Shown here: piece by piece, positions 1 to 5,082 of the stretch
How positions within the stretch are numbered: position 1 is the first letter of the stretch
Layout of the letters: each line of letters opens with the position of its first letter
NCBI GenBank assembly: GCA_050247075.1
Contig: JBFWUW010000132.1
Span: 1 to 9,619, forward strand
Direction: 5' to 3'
DNA: 9,619 nucleotides
DNA from: JBFWUW01 sp050247075
GTDB taxonomy: Bacteria > Planctomycetota > Planctomycetia > Pirellulales > JBFWUW01
Translations under genes and position numbers: made by a program
Notes under the pieces: generated by a model
Seen by the model: the letters and a program-made list of their open reading frames with translations, nothing else
What the model was told of the DNA's origin: nothing
Database searches by the model: none

Positions 1-33
1 AGGCCGATCGCCAGCAAAAAAAGTTGTACGCTG

Positions 34-68
34 GGCTGGCCAACCGTTACATTCGTGGTTGGCCCGCC
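34..68. other. Strong inverted repeat at the left edge
   Basis: Perfect 8-bp arms GGCCAACC (38-45) and GGTTGGCC (57-64) enclose an 11-nt loop. After one mismatch the stem extends by three more G/C pairs (34-36 with 66-68). It lies about 65 nt upstream of the ATG at 133. No T-tract follows on either strand, so an intrinsic terminator is not supported. It could be the end of an upstream gene's transcript, a leader hairpin or an operator. Confidence 0.4.
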
Positions 69-132
69 AGTGACCGATTGCCGGCGGCCCTTGGCGGCCA
101 TTTCGACAAGTCCCTCTCGCGAGCGATTCAAG

Positions 133-561
133 ATGGACGAAACACTACGAGTGCAATCGCCAGCTTCCAGATTCAGGTTCGCTATTCGCCCCCTGGCCTT
201 GCTGGCGCTGCTGGCCGTTTTGGTGGGCCTGCAAATCGACTGGCACGCCAAGCGAAAGGCGCAATCGTTGCATGAAGAATTGCGGCAATGGCTGCCACCA
301 TATGTGATCAACGCCGACAAGACTTATTTCACGCCCGACAGCGTTTACACCATCGCCGGCCGCCAGCCCGACGACGAGGCCGAACTCGTGGAAGCCGACT
401 ATGAAGTGCCGCGGCGTCATGCGGTTTATGCTTTCCGCGGTGCGCTACACTACTACACGGTCCACGCCTTCTTCGAGGGGCCACAGGCGCATCTGAGCGA
501 CGTTTCGTACACCATCGACCGAACACCTCTGCCCGCCGATCAAGGCGACGGGCTGCCGTAG
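133..561 (+). CDS. Small membrane-anchored hypothetical protein
   Basis: The reading frame encodes 142 residues and I do not recognise the family. The N-terminus is short and basic (RFRFAIRP), followed by one clear hydrophobic segment at about residues 18-34 (LALLALLAVLVGLQ). This looks like a signal anchor with the remainder outside the cytoplasm. The soluble part (about 35-142) is mixed and polar, with YVINADKTYFTPDSVYTI near the middle and a Tyr/His-rich stretch (ALHYYTVHAFFEG). It has no Cys pair and no obvious catalytic motif. I chose the ATG at 133 because it places the membrane segment near the start. The frame is open back to the window edge with a GTG at 55, but the upstream residues do not look like protein. 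No Shine-Dalgarno is visible. It is the only plus-strand gene and converges on sugar isomerase 1, 53 nt away. A membrane protein seems fairly secure; its function is unknown. Confidence 0.65.
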   Translation: MDETLRVQSPASRFRFAIRPLALLALLAVLVGLQIDWHAKRKAQSLHEELRQWLPPYVINADKTYFTPDSVYTIAGRQPDDEAELVEADYEVPRRHAVYAFRGALHYYTVHAFFEGPQAHLSDVSYTIDRTPLPADQGDGLP

Positions 562-583
562 CGGCAAGAGTGCCAGTCTGACG

Positions 584-609
584 GCTGACAGCTTCTCCGC
601 TGACAGCTT
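584..609. repeat. Short direct repeat in the convergent gap
   Basis: The 11-mer GCTGACAGCTT occurs at 584-594 and again at 599-609, separated by CTCC. It fills half of the 53-nt space between two convergent genes. Each copy is nearly self-complementary around its centre (GCTGACAGC). It may be a remnant of a longer tandem repeat. No convincing terminator stem with a T-run was found in this gap. Confidence 0.5.
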
Positions 610-614
610 ATTCC

Positions 615-1442
615 TTATCCCATGCTGGCCTGTCCCAACAACCGGCGGAGGGCCGTGATGGCGATTTCGCCAAATTGCCGCGGGGGAATTCGCCAAATTT
701 GTGGATTCATCAGTTCGACCGAAACGTGCCCCCGGTAGCCGATGGCTTGCAATTGGGCCACGATCGGTTGAAGCTGAAAGTCGCCATCGCCGGGCAGAAT
801 GCGGTCGGCATCAGTGGCCAGTTCCCGCGCCTGGCCCGACAGATCGCAAAGCTGCACATGGAACAAATTGTGGGGCGTCAAATAGGCCAGGTCTTCAAAT
901 TTGCTGGGACCGGTGTAGTAGTGAAAGATGTCCAGGCACAGGCCCAGGTTGGGCTCGGCGGCATCCGCCAGCAGGGCCAGCGCGGTTTGCACGTTGTTGG
1001 CCAGGGTGGCCTGGGACTGAAACTCCCAGGCCAGCCTCACGCCAAAGTCGCCCGCTTGCCGCGCCGCTTGCCGCAACGAGGTGCGTGCCCGGTCGATGTC
1101 TTCCTCGCCCAAGGGGCCTGTCAGGTCGCCGGCCACCACCAGCGTTTGCACGCCCAAATGGCGGCAAATTTCCAAACGTCGCGAGAAATGTTGCCAATGC
1201 TCGCGGCGGGCATCTCCCTGGCTAATCAACAGCCCCCCTTGAAAACTGGCAACCGGCGCGGTGACTTCATGACGGGCCAGCACCGCCAGGGCTTCATCGA
1301 GCGAGTGGCCGTGCAGCCAGCCTTCTAGCTTGCCCAGCCAAAGCTCAACCGCGCGGCAAGCGCCGGCAGCGTAGTCCTCGATATCTTGCTCCCACGCGGC
1401 ATGCAGCGAGCAGACCTGGCTCAGGGCGGGTTGCAGCGTCAA
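615..1442 (-). CDS. Sugar phosphate isomerase/epimerase 1 (AP-endonuclease-2-type TIM barrel)
   Basis: This is a 275-residue TIM-barrel protein of the xylose-isomerase-like/AP endonuclease 2 family (COG1082 type). It probably interconverts a sugar or inositol derivative using a divalent metal; the substrate cannot be told. Likely metal ligands fall at the usual strand ends: Glu140 (LAWEFQ), Asp171 (CLDIFHYY), His195 (LFHVQLCD) and Glu243 (VSVELMNP). Arg214 with PGDGDF (217-222) is the usual substrate loop. The start is a TTG at 1442, one nt after the TAA of the propeller gene, with AGGTGGG (1451-1457) 8 nt upstream. The frame is open further upstream, but those residues are a shadow of the propeller gene and do not fit the family. 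The TTG gives the expected strand 1 (LSQVCSLHAAWEQDIEDY). The 1-nt spacing implies one operon and coupled translation with the propeller protein. The family is secure; the start is probable. Confidence 0.88.
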   Translation of the reverse strand: MTLQPALSQVCSLHAAWEQDIEDYAAGACRAVELWLGKLEGWLHGHSLDEALAVLARHEVTAPVASFQGGLLISQGDARREHWQHFSRRLEICRHLGVQTLVVAGDLTGPLGEEDIDRARTSLRQAARQAGDFGVRLAWEFQSQATLANNVQTALALLADAAEPNLGLCLDIFHYYTGPSKFEDLAYLTPHNLFHVQLCDLSGQARELATDADRILPGDGDFQLQPIVAQLQAIGYRGHVSVELMNPQIWRIPPRQFGEIAITALRRLLGQASMG

Positions 1443-1443
1443 G

Positions 1444-2802
1444 TTATTTGCCCACCTGGTAGCAAAACAGCAAGTCCTGATCGCGCAAGTAGAGCTGCCC
1501 GCCAGCCACGACCGGGTGCGACCAGATCTGCCCCGATCCGCGCGGCAGTTGGGTTTTTTCGGGAATCGTAAACCGGCCGGTCTCCTCGTAGCCCTCTGGG
1601 CTGGCCTTGAACAAGGCCACCTCGCCGTTCCCTTCCGTGTAGCCGTACAAGTAGCCGTCGGCATAGGCCACCGAACCTTTATTGAACGATCGTTCGCGCC
1701 AGGCGACTTCGCCCGTCATGAGGTCTTGGCAGAGCCAGCCGCCGCCATCGGAATGTCCATAGACATGGTCGCCCACCAAAATCACGCCGCCATGCTGGTT
1801 CTTCATTTCCTTGTTGAAGTAAACTTCTTCCGCGGTCACGCCCTGCCCGCCAGCCGAGAGCTTGACCAGCCCGCAGCCCGTGCCGTATCCCGACGTGCCA
1901 TAGATATATTCGTTGTGAAAAATGGGGGTGGGGATGGTGGCTGTACCGTTGCCGGTCTTGTCGAAGCGGAACTGCAGCCGGCCATCGTCGGCCGCGACAC
2001 CGACGATTCCGCGGCTGGTCTGAGTGGTGTAGATATCCTTGCCGCCCACGCTTCCCTTGACCAAGGAGGCATAGTGTGCCCCTTCGTTGAATTGGTCCTG
2101 GCCATCTCCCTGGCTGAACCAGATTTTCTCGCCCGTTTTCTTATCTAGCGCTACGATGCAGTTCTTGCCGCCCGGCGTGGCCAGCACTTTGTTGCCGTCC
2201 ACCAGGGGCGATTCGCAGTAACCCCAATTCGGCACCCGGCCGCCAAAGTCGTCCACCAGGCTCCTGCTCCAGATTTTCTGGCCGCTGGTTCGCTCCAGAC
2301 AGGCCAGAGTGCCGACGGCGTCGAGCGCGTAGACAAAGTCGCCATCCACGGTGGGCGTGCCGCGTGGGCCGCCTCCCCAATTGTTTTCGAACTGTGCGCC
2401 CAGATCGGCGGTCCAAACGGCCTTGCCGTTTTGGGTGTTTACGGCAATCACTTGGGCCGTCTTGCCATCACTTCCCAAGGTGTACAAGCGGTCTCCCACC
2501 ACGGCGCAACTGGCAAAGCCCCGTCCCAGGTCGCGGCAGGTCCACAACAGCTTGGGACCATCCTTGGGCCATGCGGTCAACAATCCGGTCGAGGGCGAGA
2601 TTCCATCCCGGTTCGGCCCCCGCCACTGGGGCCAGTCGGCTTGTCCGGCCGTCTTTTTCTGGGACACCTTCTTGCCCTTGGCCGGCGCGGCGGCCTCGGC
2701 GGATAGATCGAGCATCATCCAGCCGCTGGCGAGCAAGGCGGCCACAAGAGAACAGCCGGCCAAAAACCGGATGGCAGTGCGAAGGTTAATTGGCGAATTC
2801 AT
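1444..2802 (-). CDS. Exported PQQ-like beta-propeller repeat protein
   Basis: This 452-residue protein has a Sec-type N-terminus: Arg at 8 and 12, a hydrophobic stretch at about 13-32, and a possible cleavage site after SAEAAA (34-39). A Lys-rich linker follows. The start of the mature domain, WPQWRGPNRDGIS (57-69), is the planctomycete-style hallmark of PQQ-binding-like propellers (BamB/quinoprotein fold). Blade repeats follow with the usual pattern, for example VIAVNTQNGKAVWTADLG, LACLERTSGQKIWSRSL and IVALDKKTGEKIWFSQG. No dehydrogenase catalytic residues are evident, so it is more likely a binding or scaffold protein of the periplasm or envelope than a redox enzyme. LAGC at 14-17 resembles a lipobox, but the hydrophobic region lies after the Cys, so a lipoprotein is unlikely. 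ATG 2802 is chosen for the signal peptide; the open frame up to 3348 is not coding. No strong ribosome-binding site is seen. Sugar isomerase 1 follows after 1 nt. Confidence 0.92.
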   Translation of the reverse strand: MNSPINLRTAIRFLAGCSLVAALLASGWMMLDLSAEAAAPAKGKKVSQKKTAGQADWPQWRGPNRDGISPSTGLLTAWPKDGPKLLWTCRDLGRGFASCAVVGDRLYTLGSDGKTAQVIAVNTQNGKAVWTADLGAQFENNWGGGPRGTPTVDGDFVYALDAVGTLACLERTSGQKIWSRSLVDDFGGRVPNWGYCESPLVDGNKVLATPGGKNCIVALDKKTGEKIWFSQGDGQDQFNEGAHYASLVKGSVGGKDIYTTQTSRGIVGVAADDGRLQFRFDKTGNGTATIPTPIFHNEYIYGTSGYGTGCGLVKLSAGGQGVTAEEVYFNKEMKNQHGGVILVGDHVYGHSDGGGWLCQDLMTGEVAWRERSFNKGSVAYADGYLYGYTEGNGEVALFKASPEGYEETGRFTIPEKTQLPRGSGQIWSHPVVAGGQLYLRDQDLLFCYQVGK

Positions 2803-3113
2803 ATCGAGGTACTTTCGTGTGCGAAACGGCGTCCAGTGAAGAGCCAACAAGCTTGCCCGTTTTCGACAAGCGCGATTTCTAAAACCCCACGAAGAGCAGG
2901 GAAAGTTCAGGCAGGGCCATACGCTGGCGATTCCAGTCAGAACCGCCGGAAGGATGCCTTTAGTATGAGTCGCCAGCCCCAATCGGGCAAGCAAGGCGAG
3001 GGGGGAATCCGACGATTCATTGGTGTGATGATCGGGGATTGTAGGAGGCGCTTCCATCGCCGAAGAATCGCCAAACCCTCCTCGATCGGCGATGGAATCG
3101 CATTCCACACGGG
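2803..3113. other. 311-bp intergenic region upstream of the propeller gene
   Basis: The region holds the degenerate repeat pair at 3039-3110, listed separately. It also holds a weak minus-strand promoter candidate: TTGCCC at 2985-2990 and CATACT at 2962-2967, 17 nt apart, which would give a leader of about 155 nt. A small dyad, GCTTG/CAAGC, spans 2851-2871. I see no small gene here that I would defend. Confidence 0.35.
3039..3110. repeat. REP-like inverted pair, cluster A (degenerate)
   Basis: The forward unit at 3039-3064 matches the 26-nt consensus at 23 positions and keeps the GTAGGA head and a GGCG...CGCC stem. The inverted unit at 3085-3110 matches at 22 positions, but its head has decayed to GTGG and its stem base is damaged. 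The spacer is 20 nt. The inverted unit ends 3 nt beyond the stop codon of the ModE-type gene. Unlike clusters B and C there is no third unit, so this looks like an older or incomplete copy. Confidence 0.75.
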
Positions 3114-3524
3114 CTAACCATTGGGCCGGCGTGTGGGCCGCACGGCACCTGGCGAAACGCGAGTCCGAAAGCGCTTGGCGAATTCTTCCTGGACGACCGC
3201 CAGCATTCGTTCGCGCAGGGCCACGAAATCGGCCAGTAGTTCCTGGGCGGCCGGCGTCAAACAACTGCGGCGAGTAGTGGCCCCCCCCACCCGGGCTTCC
3301 ACCAGAGAAATTCCCAAAGCCGCCTCGGCTTCCTTGATCCTGCTCCAAACGTGTCGGTAGCTCTTGCCGAGGCCGGCGGCGGCCTGTTTGATGTTGCCCG
3401 TTTCTTGGACTGCCAGCAGTATCTCGCTCAGTCCGTGGCCAAAGACGTACTCACCTTCGGCTTCCACCCAAACCTTGACGCGGGGTGTCAAATCGGAACT
3501 GCGCGAGGCGGGTCTTGAAGCCAT
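3114..3524 (-). CDS. Orphan ModE-type winged-helix transcriptional regulator
   Basis: From the ATG at 3524 this is a 136-residue protein. From a TTG at 3545 it would be 143 residues. It resembles the N-terminal DNA-binding domain of ModE (COG2005, LysR-like winged helix). TGNIKQAAAGLGKSYRHVW forms the helix-turn-helix with the family's S-Y-x-x-x-W pattern. It is followed by a wing rich in Gly and Arg (ARVGGATTRRSCLTP) and a C-terminal dimer helix (ELLADFVALRERMLAVVQEEF). The C-terminal molybdate-binding domains of true ModE are absent, and no molybdate transport or cofactor genes are adjacent, so its signal is unknown. Neither start has a clear ribosome-binding site. The gene begins 24 nt after isomerase 2 ends (3 nt with the TTG), which suggests one transcript. 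The fold assignment is firm; the regulatory target is unknown. Confidence 0.85.
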   Translation of the reverse strand: MASRPASRSSDLTPRVKVWVEAEGEYVFGHGLSEILLAVQETGNIKQAAAGLGKSYRHVWSRIKEAEAALGISLVEARVGGATTRRSCLTPAAQELLADFVALRERMLAVVQEEFAKRFRTRVSPGAVRPTRRPNG

Positions 3525-3548
3525 GACGAGGTTGGTGTTGTTCAACGG

Positions 3549-4301
3549 CTACAGCAAGCTTTCCAACAGCAGCCGCATTTTGCGCATTTCGCCGTTATGG
3601 TCGATATCGGAGCCAGGCAAGTCTTCGATATGCACCGACAAGGCACGGTTGTAGCGGAACTTGCCCAGTTGCGTGACCAGGCGGCCATATTCAATCTCGC
3701 CCTGGCCGATGCGGGTCTGAAAATGGTCTTTGTTGGAGTCCCGCAACTGCACATGGTAGACGTGCTTCAAGAGCTGGTCGTAGTTGGTTTTCTTGGCGTT
3801 GTAGATATAGTGCGTGGGATCGAGCGTGATCCCCAAGCCCTTAACGTGGTCGCACAGCACAACAGCCGTGTCAGGGTCTTCCGTCATGCGGCCCACCTCG
3901 GTTTTCACACTGACCAACACGCCATCCAACGAGGAGATGCGGACGAGTTCCCGCAAGCGCTCGATTTCCTCGTTGAAAGGGGTTCCTAATTCGGCGGAAG
4001 GGACGGTGATACTGACCACCTTGGTTGCCTTGGCCAGACGGCAAATCGCCGTGAACTGCTGGAAATAGTCGTCGCCCGTTGCCTGAATGTCCGCCGTATA
4101 GGCAACCGGCGTCAGACGTTGCGTTTCGCGGCAGGCCAGAATGGCGCGGTCCAAGTTCGAGGCGACTTCCGACGGCTTCAACTGCTGGCTGTCCTCGCGG
4201 ATGGCGATTTCGATGGATGTATATTCCAGCCCGACCAACCGCTCCAAGGCGGCTTCCAGCGAGAGATCGGGGAAACACTCACTCGACGCGGCGACAAACA
4301 C
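3549..4301 (-). CDS. Sugar phosphate isomerase/epimerase 2 (AP-endonuclease-2-type TIM barrel)
   Basis: The gene encodes 250 residues, slightly shorter than isomerase 1 and clearly divergent from it. It belongs to the same xylose-isomerase-like TIM-barrel family. Likely metal ligands are Glu135 (SVKTEVG), Asp161 (GITLDPTHYIY), His183 (VYHVQLRDSN) and Glu226 (LSVHIEDLPG). The substrate loop is RIGQGEIEYG (197-206). The start is a GTG at 4301, supported by AAGGAG (4309-4314) with 7-nt spacing. The protein begins directly in strand 1 (MFVAASSECFPDLSLEAAL) with no leader, so it should be cytoplasmic. The ModE-type regulator follows closely and may be co-transcribed. A weak promoter candidate lies upstream at 4377-4406. 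The family is confident; the substrate is not predictable. Confidence 0.9.
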   Translation of the reverse strand: MFVAASSECFPDLSLEAALERLVGLEYTSIEIAIREDSQQLKPSEVASNLDRAILACRETQRLTPVAYTADIQATGDDYFQQFTAICRLAKATKVVSITVPSAELGTPFNEEIERLRELVRISSLDGVLVSVKTEVGRMTEDPDTAVVLCDHVKGLGITLDPTHYIYNAKKTNYDQLLKHVYHVQLRDSNKDHFQTRIGQGEIEYGRLVTQLGKFRYNRALSVHIEDLPGSDIDHNGEMRKMRLLLESLL

Positions 4302-4308
4302 GCAAGCA

Positions 4309-4314
4309 CTCCTT
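4309..4314 (-). promoter_or_regulatory. Ribosome binding site that fixes the GTG start of isomerase 2
   Basis: On the minus strand this reads AAGGAG, 7 nt before the GTG at 4301. It is one of the few strong Shine-Dalgarno sequences in the window and decides the start, because there is no ATG nearby in frame. Confidence 0.7.
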
Positions 4315-4376
4315 TGCGGAGGGTCTCAAGACTACAGAAACGACCGCACGGCGGCGGGCCACTCCGAACGGCCCAT

Positions 4377-4406
4377 AGCTTAGCGTTGCGCGGCGTATTG
4401 TGGCAA
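4377..4406 (-). promoter_or_regulatory. Weak sigma70-like promoter candidate for isomerase 2
   Basis: On the minus strand the -35 reads TTGCCA (4401-4406, five of six consensus bases), followed by an 18-nt spacer and TAAGCT (4377-4382, three of six). It would give a leader of roughly 70 nt. The poor -10 makes this tentative. Confidence 0.22.
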
Positions 4407-4437
4407 CACCGCTGGAGAAATGGCGTGAAGCGGCAAG

Positions 4438-4483
4438 AAAAAAGATGCATTGGCCGGTGGACCAACGCACCTTAGAGAGGTGC
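4438..4483 (-). terminator. Candidate intrinsic terminator after the A-type carrier gene
   Basis: Two stem-loops follow each other on the minus strand. The first has perfect 6-bp arms GCACCT/AGGTGC with a 5-nt loop (4467-4483). The second, at 4450-4465, pairs TTGGTC with GGCCAA around a CACC loop, including one G-U pair. Six nt after the second stem comes a run of six T residues (plus-strand A at 4438-4443). The T-run is a little distant and the stem short, so strength is uncertain. Confidence 0.42.
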
Positions 4484-4520
4484 CATGCGGACGTTAGCCG
4501 CTGTAGTGTTCCGCGACGGG

Positions 4521-4853
4521 TTACGCCTGGAACGAGCTGCCGCAGCCGCAGGTCTTGACGGCGTTGGGGTTCAAGAACTGAAAGCCCCGCTTTTCCAAGC
4601 CATCGTAGTAGTCGATGGTAGTGCCGTCCAAAAGCAAGGAACTCTTCTTGTCGACCACCAGCGTCAGCCCGTCGTAGTCGTACTTCGAGTCGGCCTTTTC
4701 GTCGAATGATGTGTCAAATCCGAAGACGTAGTCGTAGCCGGCGCATCCGCCGCCGCGAACGCCCACGCGCAGCACGGTCCCTTCCGGCGCTTGCGAGGTT
4801 TCCATGGTACGCTTCACTTCGGCAACGGCCTTTTCAGTCAATGTAACAGCCAT
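4521..4853 (-). CDS. A-type iron-sulfur cluster carrier (IscA/ErpA/HesB family)
   Basis: This 110-residue protein is a full-length HesB/IscA-family carrier that receives [2Fe-2S] or [4Fe-4S] clusters and passes them to apo-proteins in the cytoplasm. The three conserved ligands are present: Cys37 in GVRGGGCAGYDY, and Cys102 and Cys104 in TCGCGSSF near the C-terminus. LNPNAVKTCGCG at the end is the classic family signature. The family also has SufA, ErpA and IscA branches, and sequence alone does not say which this is. The ATG at 4853 gives the standard start (MAVTLTEKAVAEV). No good Shine-Dalgarno precedes it. No isc or suf genes are adjacent and it appears to be a single-gene unit, with its own extended -10 promoter upstream and a candidate terminator downstream. 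Confidence 0.95.
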   Translation of the reverse strand: MAVTLTEKAVAEVKRTMETSQAPEGTVLRVGVRGGGCAGYDYVFGFDTSFDEKADSKYDYDGLTLVVDKKSSLLLDGTTIDYYDGLEKRGFQFLNPNAVKTCGCGSSFQA

Positions 4854-4888
4854 GATGGTTTGCGTGCTCCCAAAGGGGTGGTCTTTTT

Positions 4889-4904
4889 GACACCTGTAGA
4901 TGTC
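4889..4904 (-). promoter_or_regulatory. Stem-loop or operator at the start of the A-type carrier leader
   Basis: On the minus strand GACATC pairs with GGTGTC around a TACA loop (one G-U pair in RNA). It lies immediately downstream of the -10 box, overlapping the likely transcription start. It could be a protein-binding dyad (GACA-N8-TGTC) or a 5' stabilising hairpin. The role is inferred from position only. Confidence 0.35.
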
Positions 4905-4907
4905 TAA

Positions 4908-4916
4908 ATTATATCA
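4908..4916 (-). promoter_or_regulatory. Extended -10 promoter of the A-type carrier gene
   Basis: The minus strand reads TGATATAAT, a perfect TATAAT box with the TG extension. No good -35 lies at 16-18 nt (TCTTTT at 17), which is acceptable for an extended -10 promoter. It stands out because the surrounding DNA is GC-rich. The predicted start is near 4901, giving a leader of about 48 nt. Confidence 0.55.
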
Positions 4917-4978
4917 TCGGCTGGCGAAAGAAAAGAGCAGCAAGTGCGATTCTTGGCCGAAATCGTGCCGTGGCAACG

Positions 4979-5082
4979 CTGTAGGAGGCGTTTCTAACGC
5001 CGATGCCACTGAATGTCATGTGCCAATCGGCGTAGGAAACGCCTCCTACAGCCTGGCTCGGCGATAGAAACGCCTCCTACAA
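4979..5082. repeat. REP-like repeat trimer, cluster B
   Basis: There are three 26-nt units: forward at 4979-5004, inverted at 5026-5051 and inverted at 5057-5082, with spacers of 21 and 5 nt. Every unit keeps the GTAGGA head. The forward unit has a perfect internal hairpin, GGCGTT-TCT-AACGCC; the other two have one mismatched pair. The forward and first inverted units match at 24 of 26 positions and could form a long cruciform or RNA stem. The last unit contains the TAG stop codon of the oxidoreductase (5077-5079). Confidence 0.88.

Noticed and set aside
24..275. Plus-strand open frame from the left edge overlapping the small membrane protein
   Set aside because: Past 133 it is a shadow of the membrane protein frame. 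The part before could be the tail of an upstream gene but cannot be told from chance.
675..1328. 217-codon plus-strand open frame
   Set aside because: It is antisense to sugar isomerase 1 and low in protein-like character (Gln/Gly/Val-rich).
1443..1664. Extension of sugar isomerase 1 to an upstream start at 1664
   Set aside because: The extra 74 residues are Arg/Thr/Cys-rich and lie entirely within the propeller gene in another frame. The TIM barrel is complete from the TTG at 1442.
1516..2148. 210-codon plus-strand open frame
   Set aside because: It is antisense to the propeller gene, whose reading is unmistakable.
2752..2763. Lipobox LAGC at residues 14-17 of the propeller protein
   Set aside because: The hydrophobic stretch follows the Cys instead of preceding it, so ordinary Sec export or anchoring is more likely than lipidation.
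2803..3348. N-terminal extension of the propeller gene's open frame by 182 codons
   Set aside because: It overlaps the ModE-type gene and a repeat cluster, and the residues are low-complexity. The signal peptide starts at the ATG at 2802.
3597..3989. 130-codon plus-strand open frame
   Set aside because: It is antisense to sugar isomerase 2, which has its metal ligands in place.
4979..5082. CRISPR-like look of regularly spaced repeats
   Set aside because: There are only three units, in mixed orientation, with a 5-nt second gap and no cas genes. The pattern fits REP-type elements.
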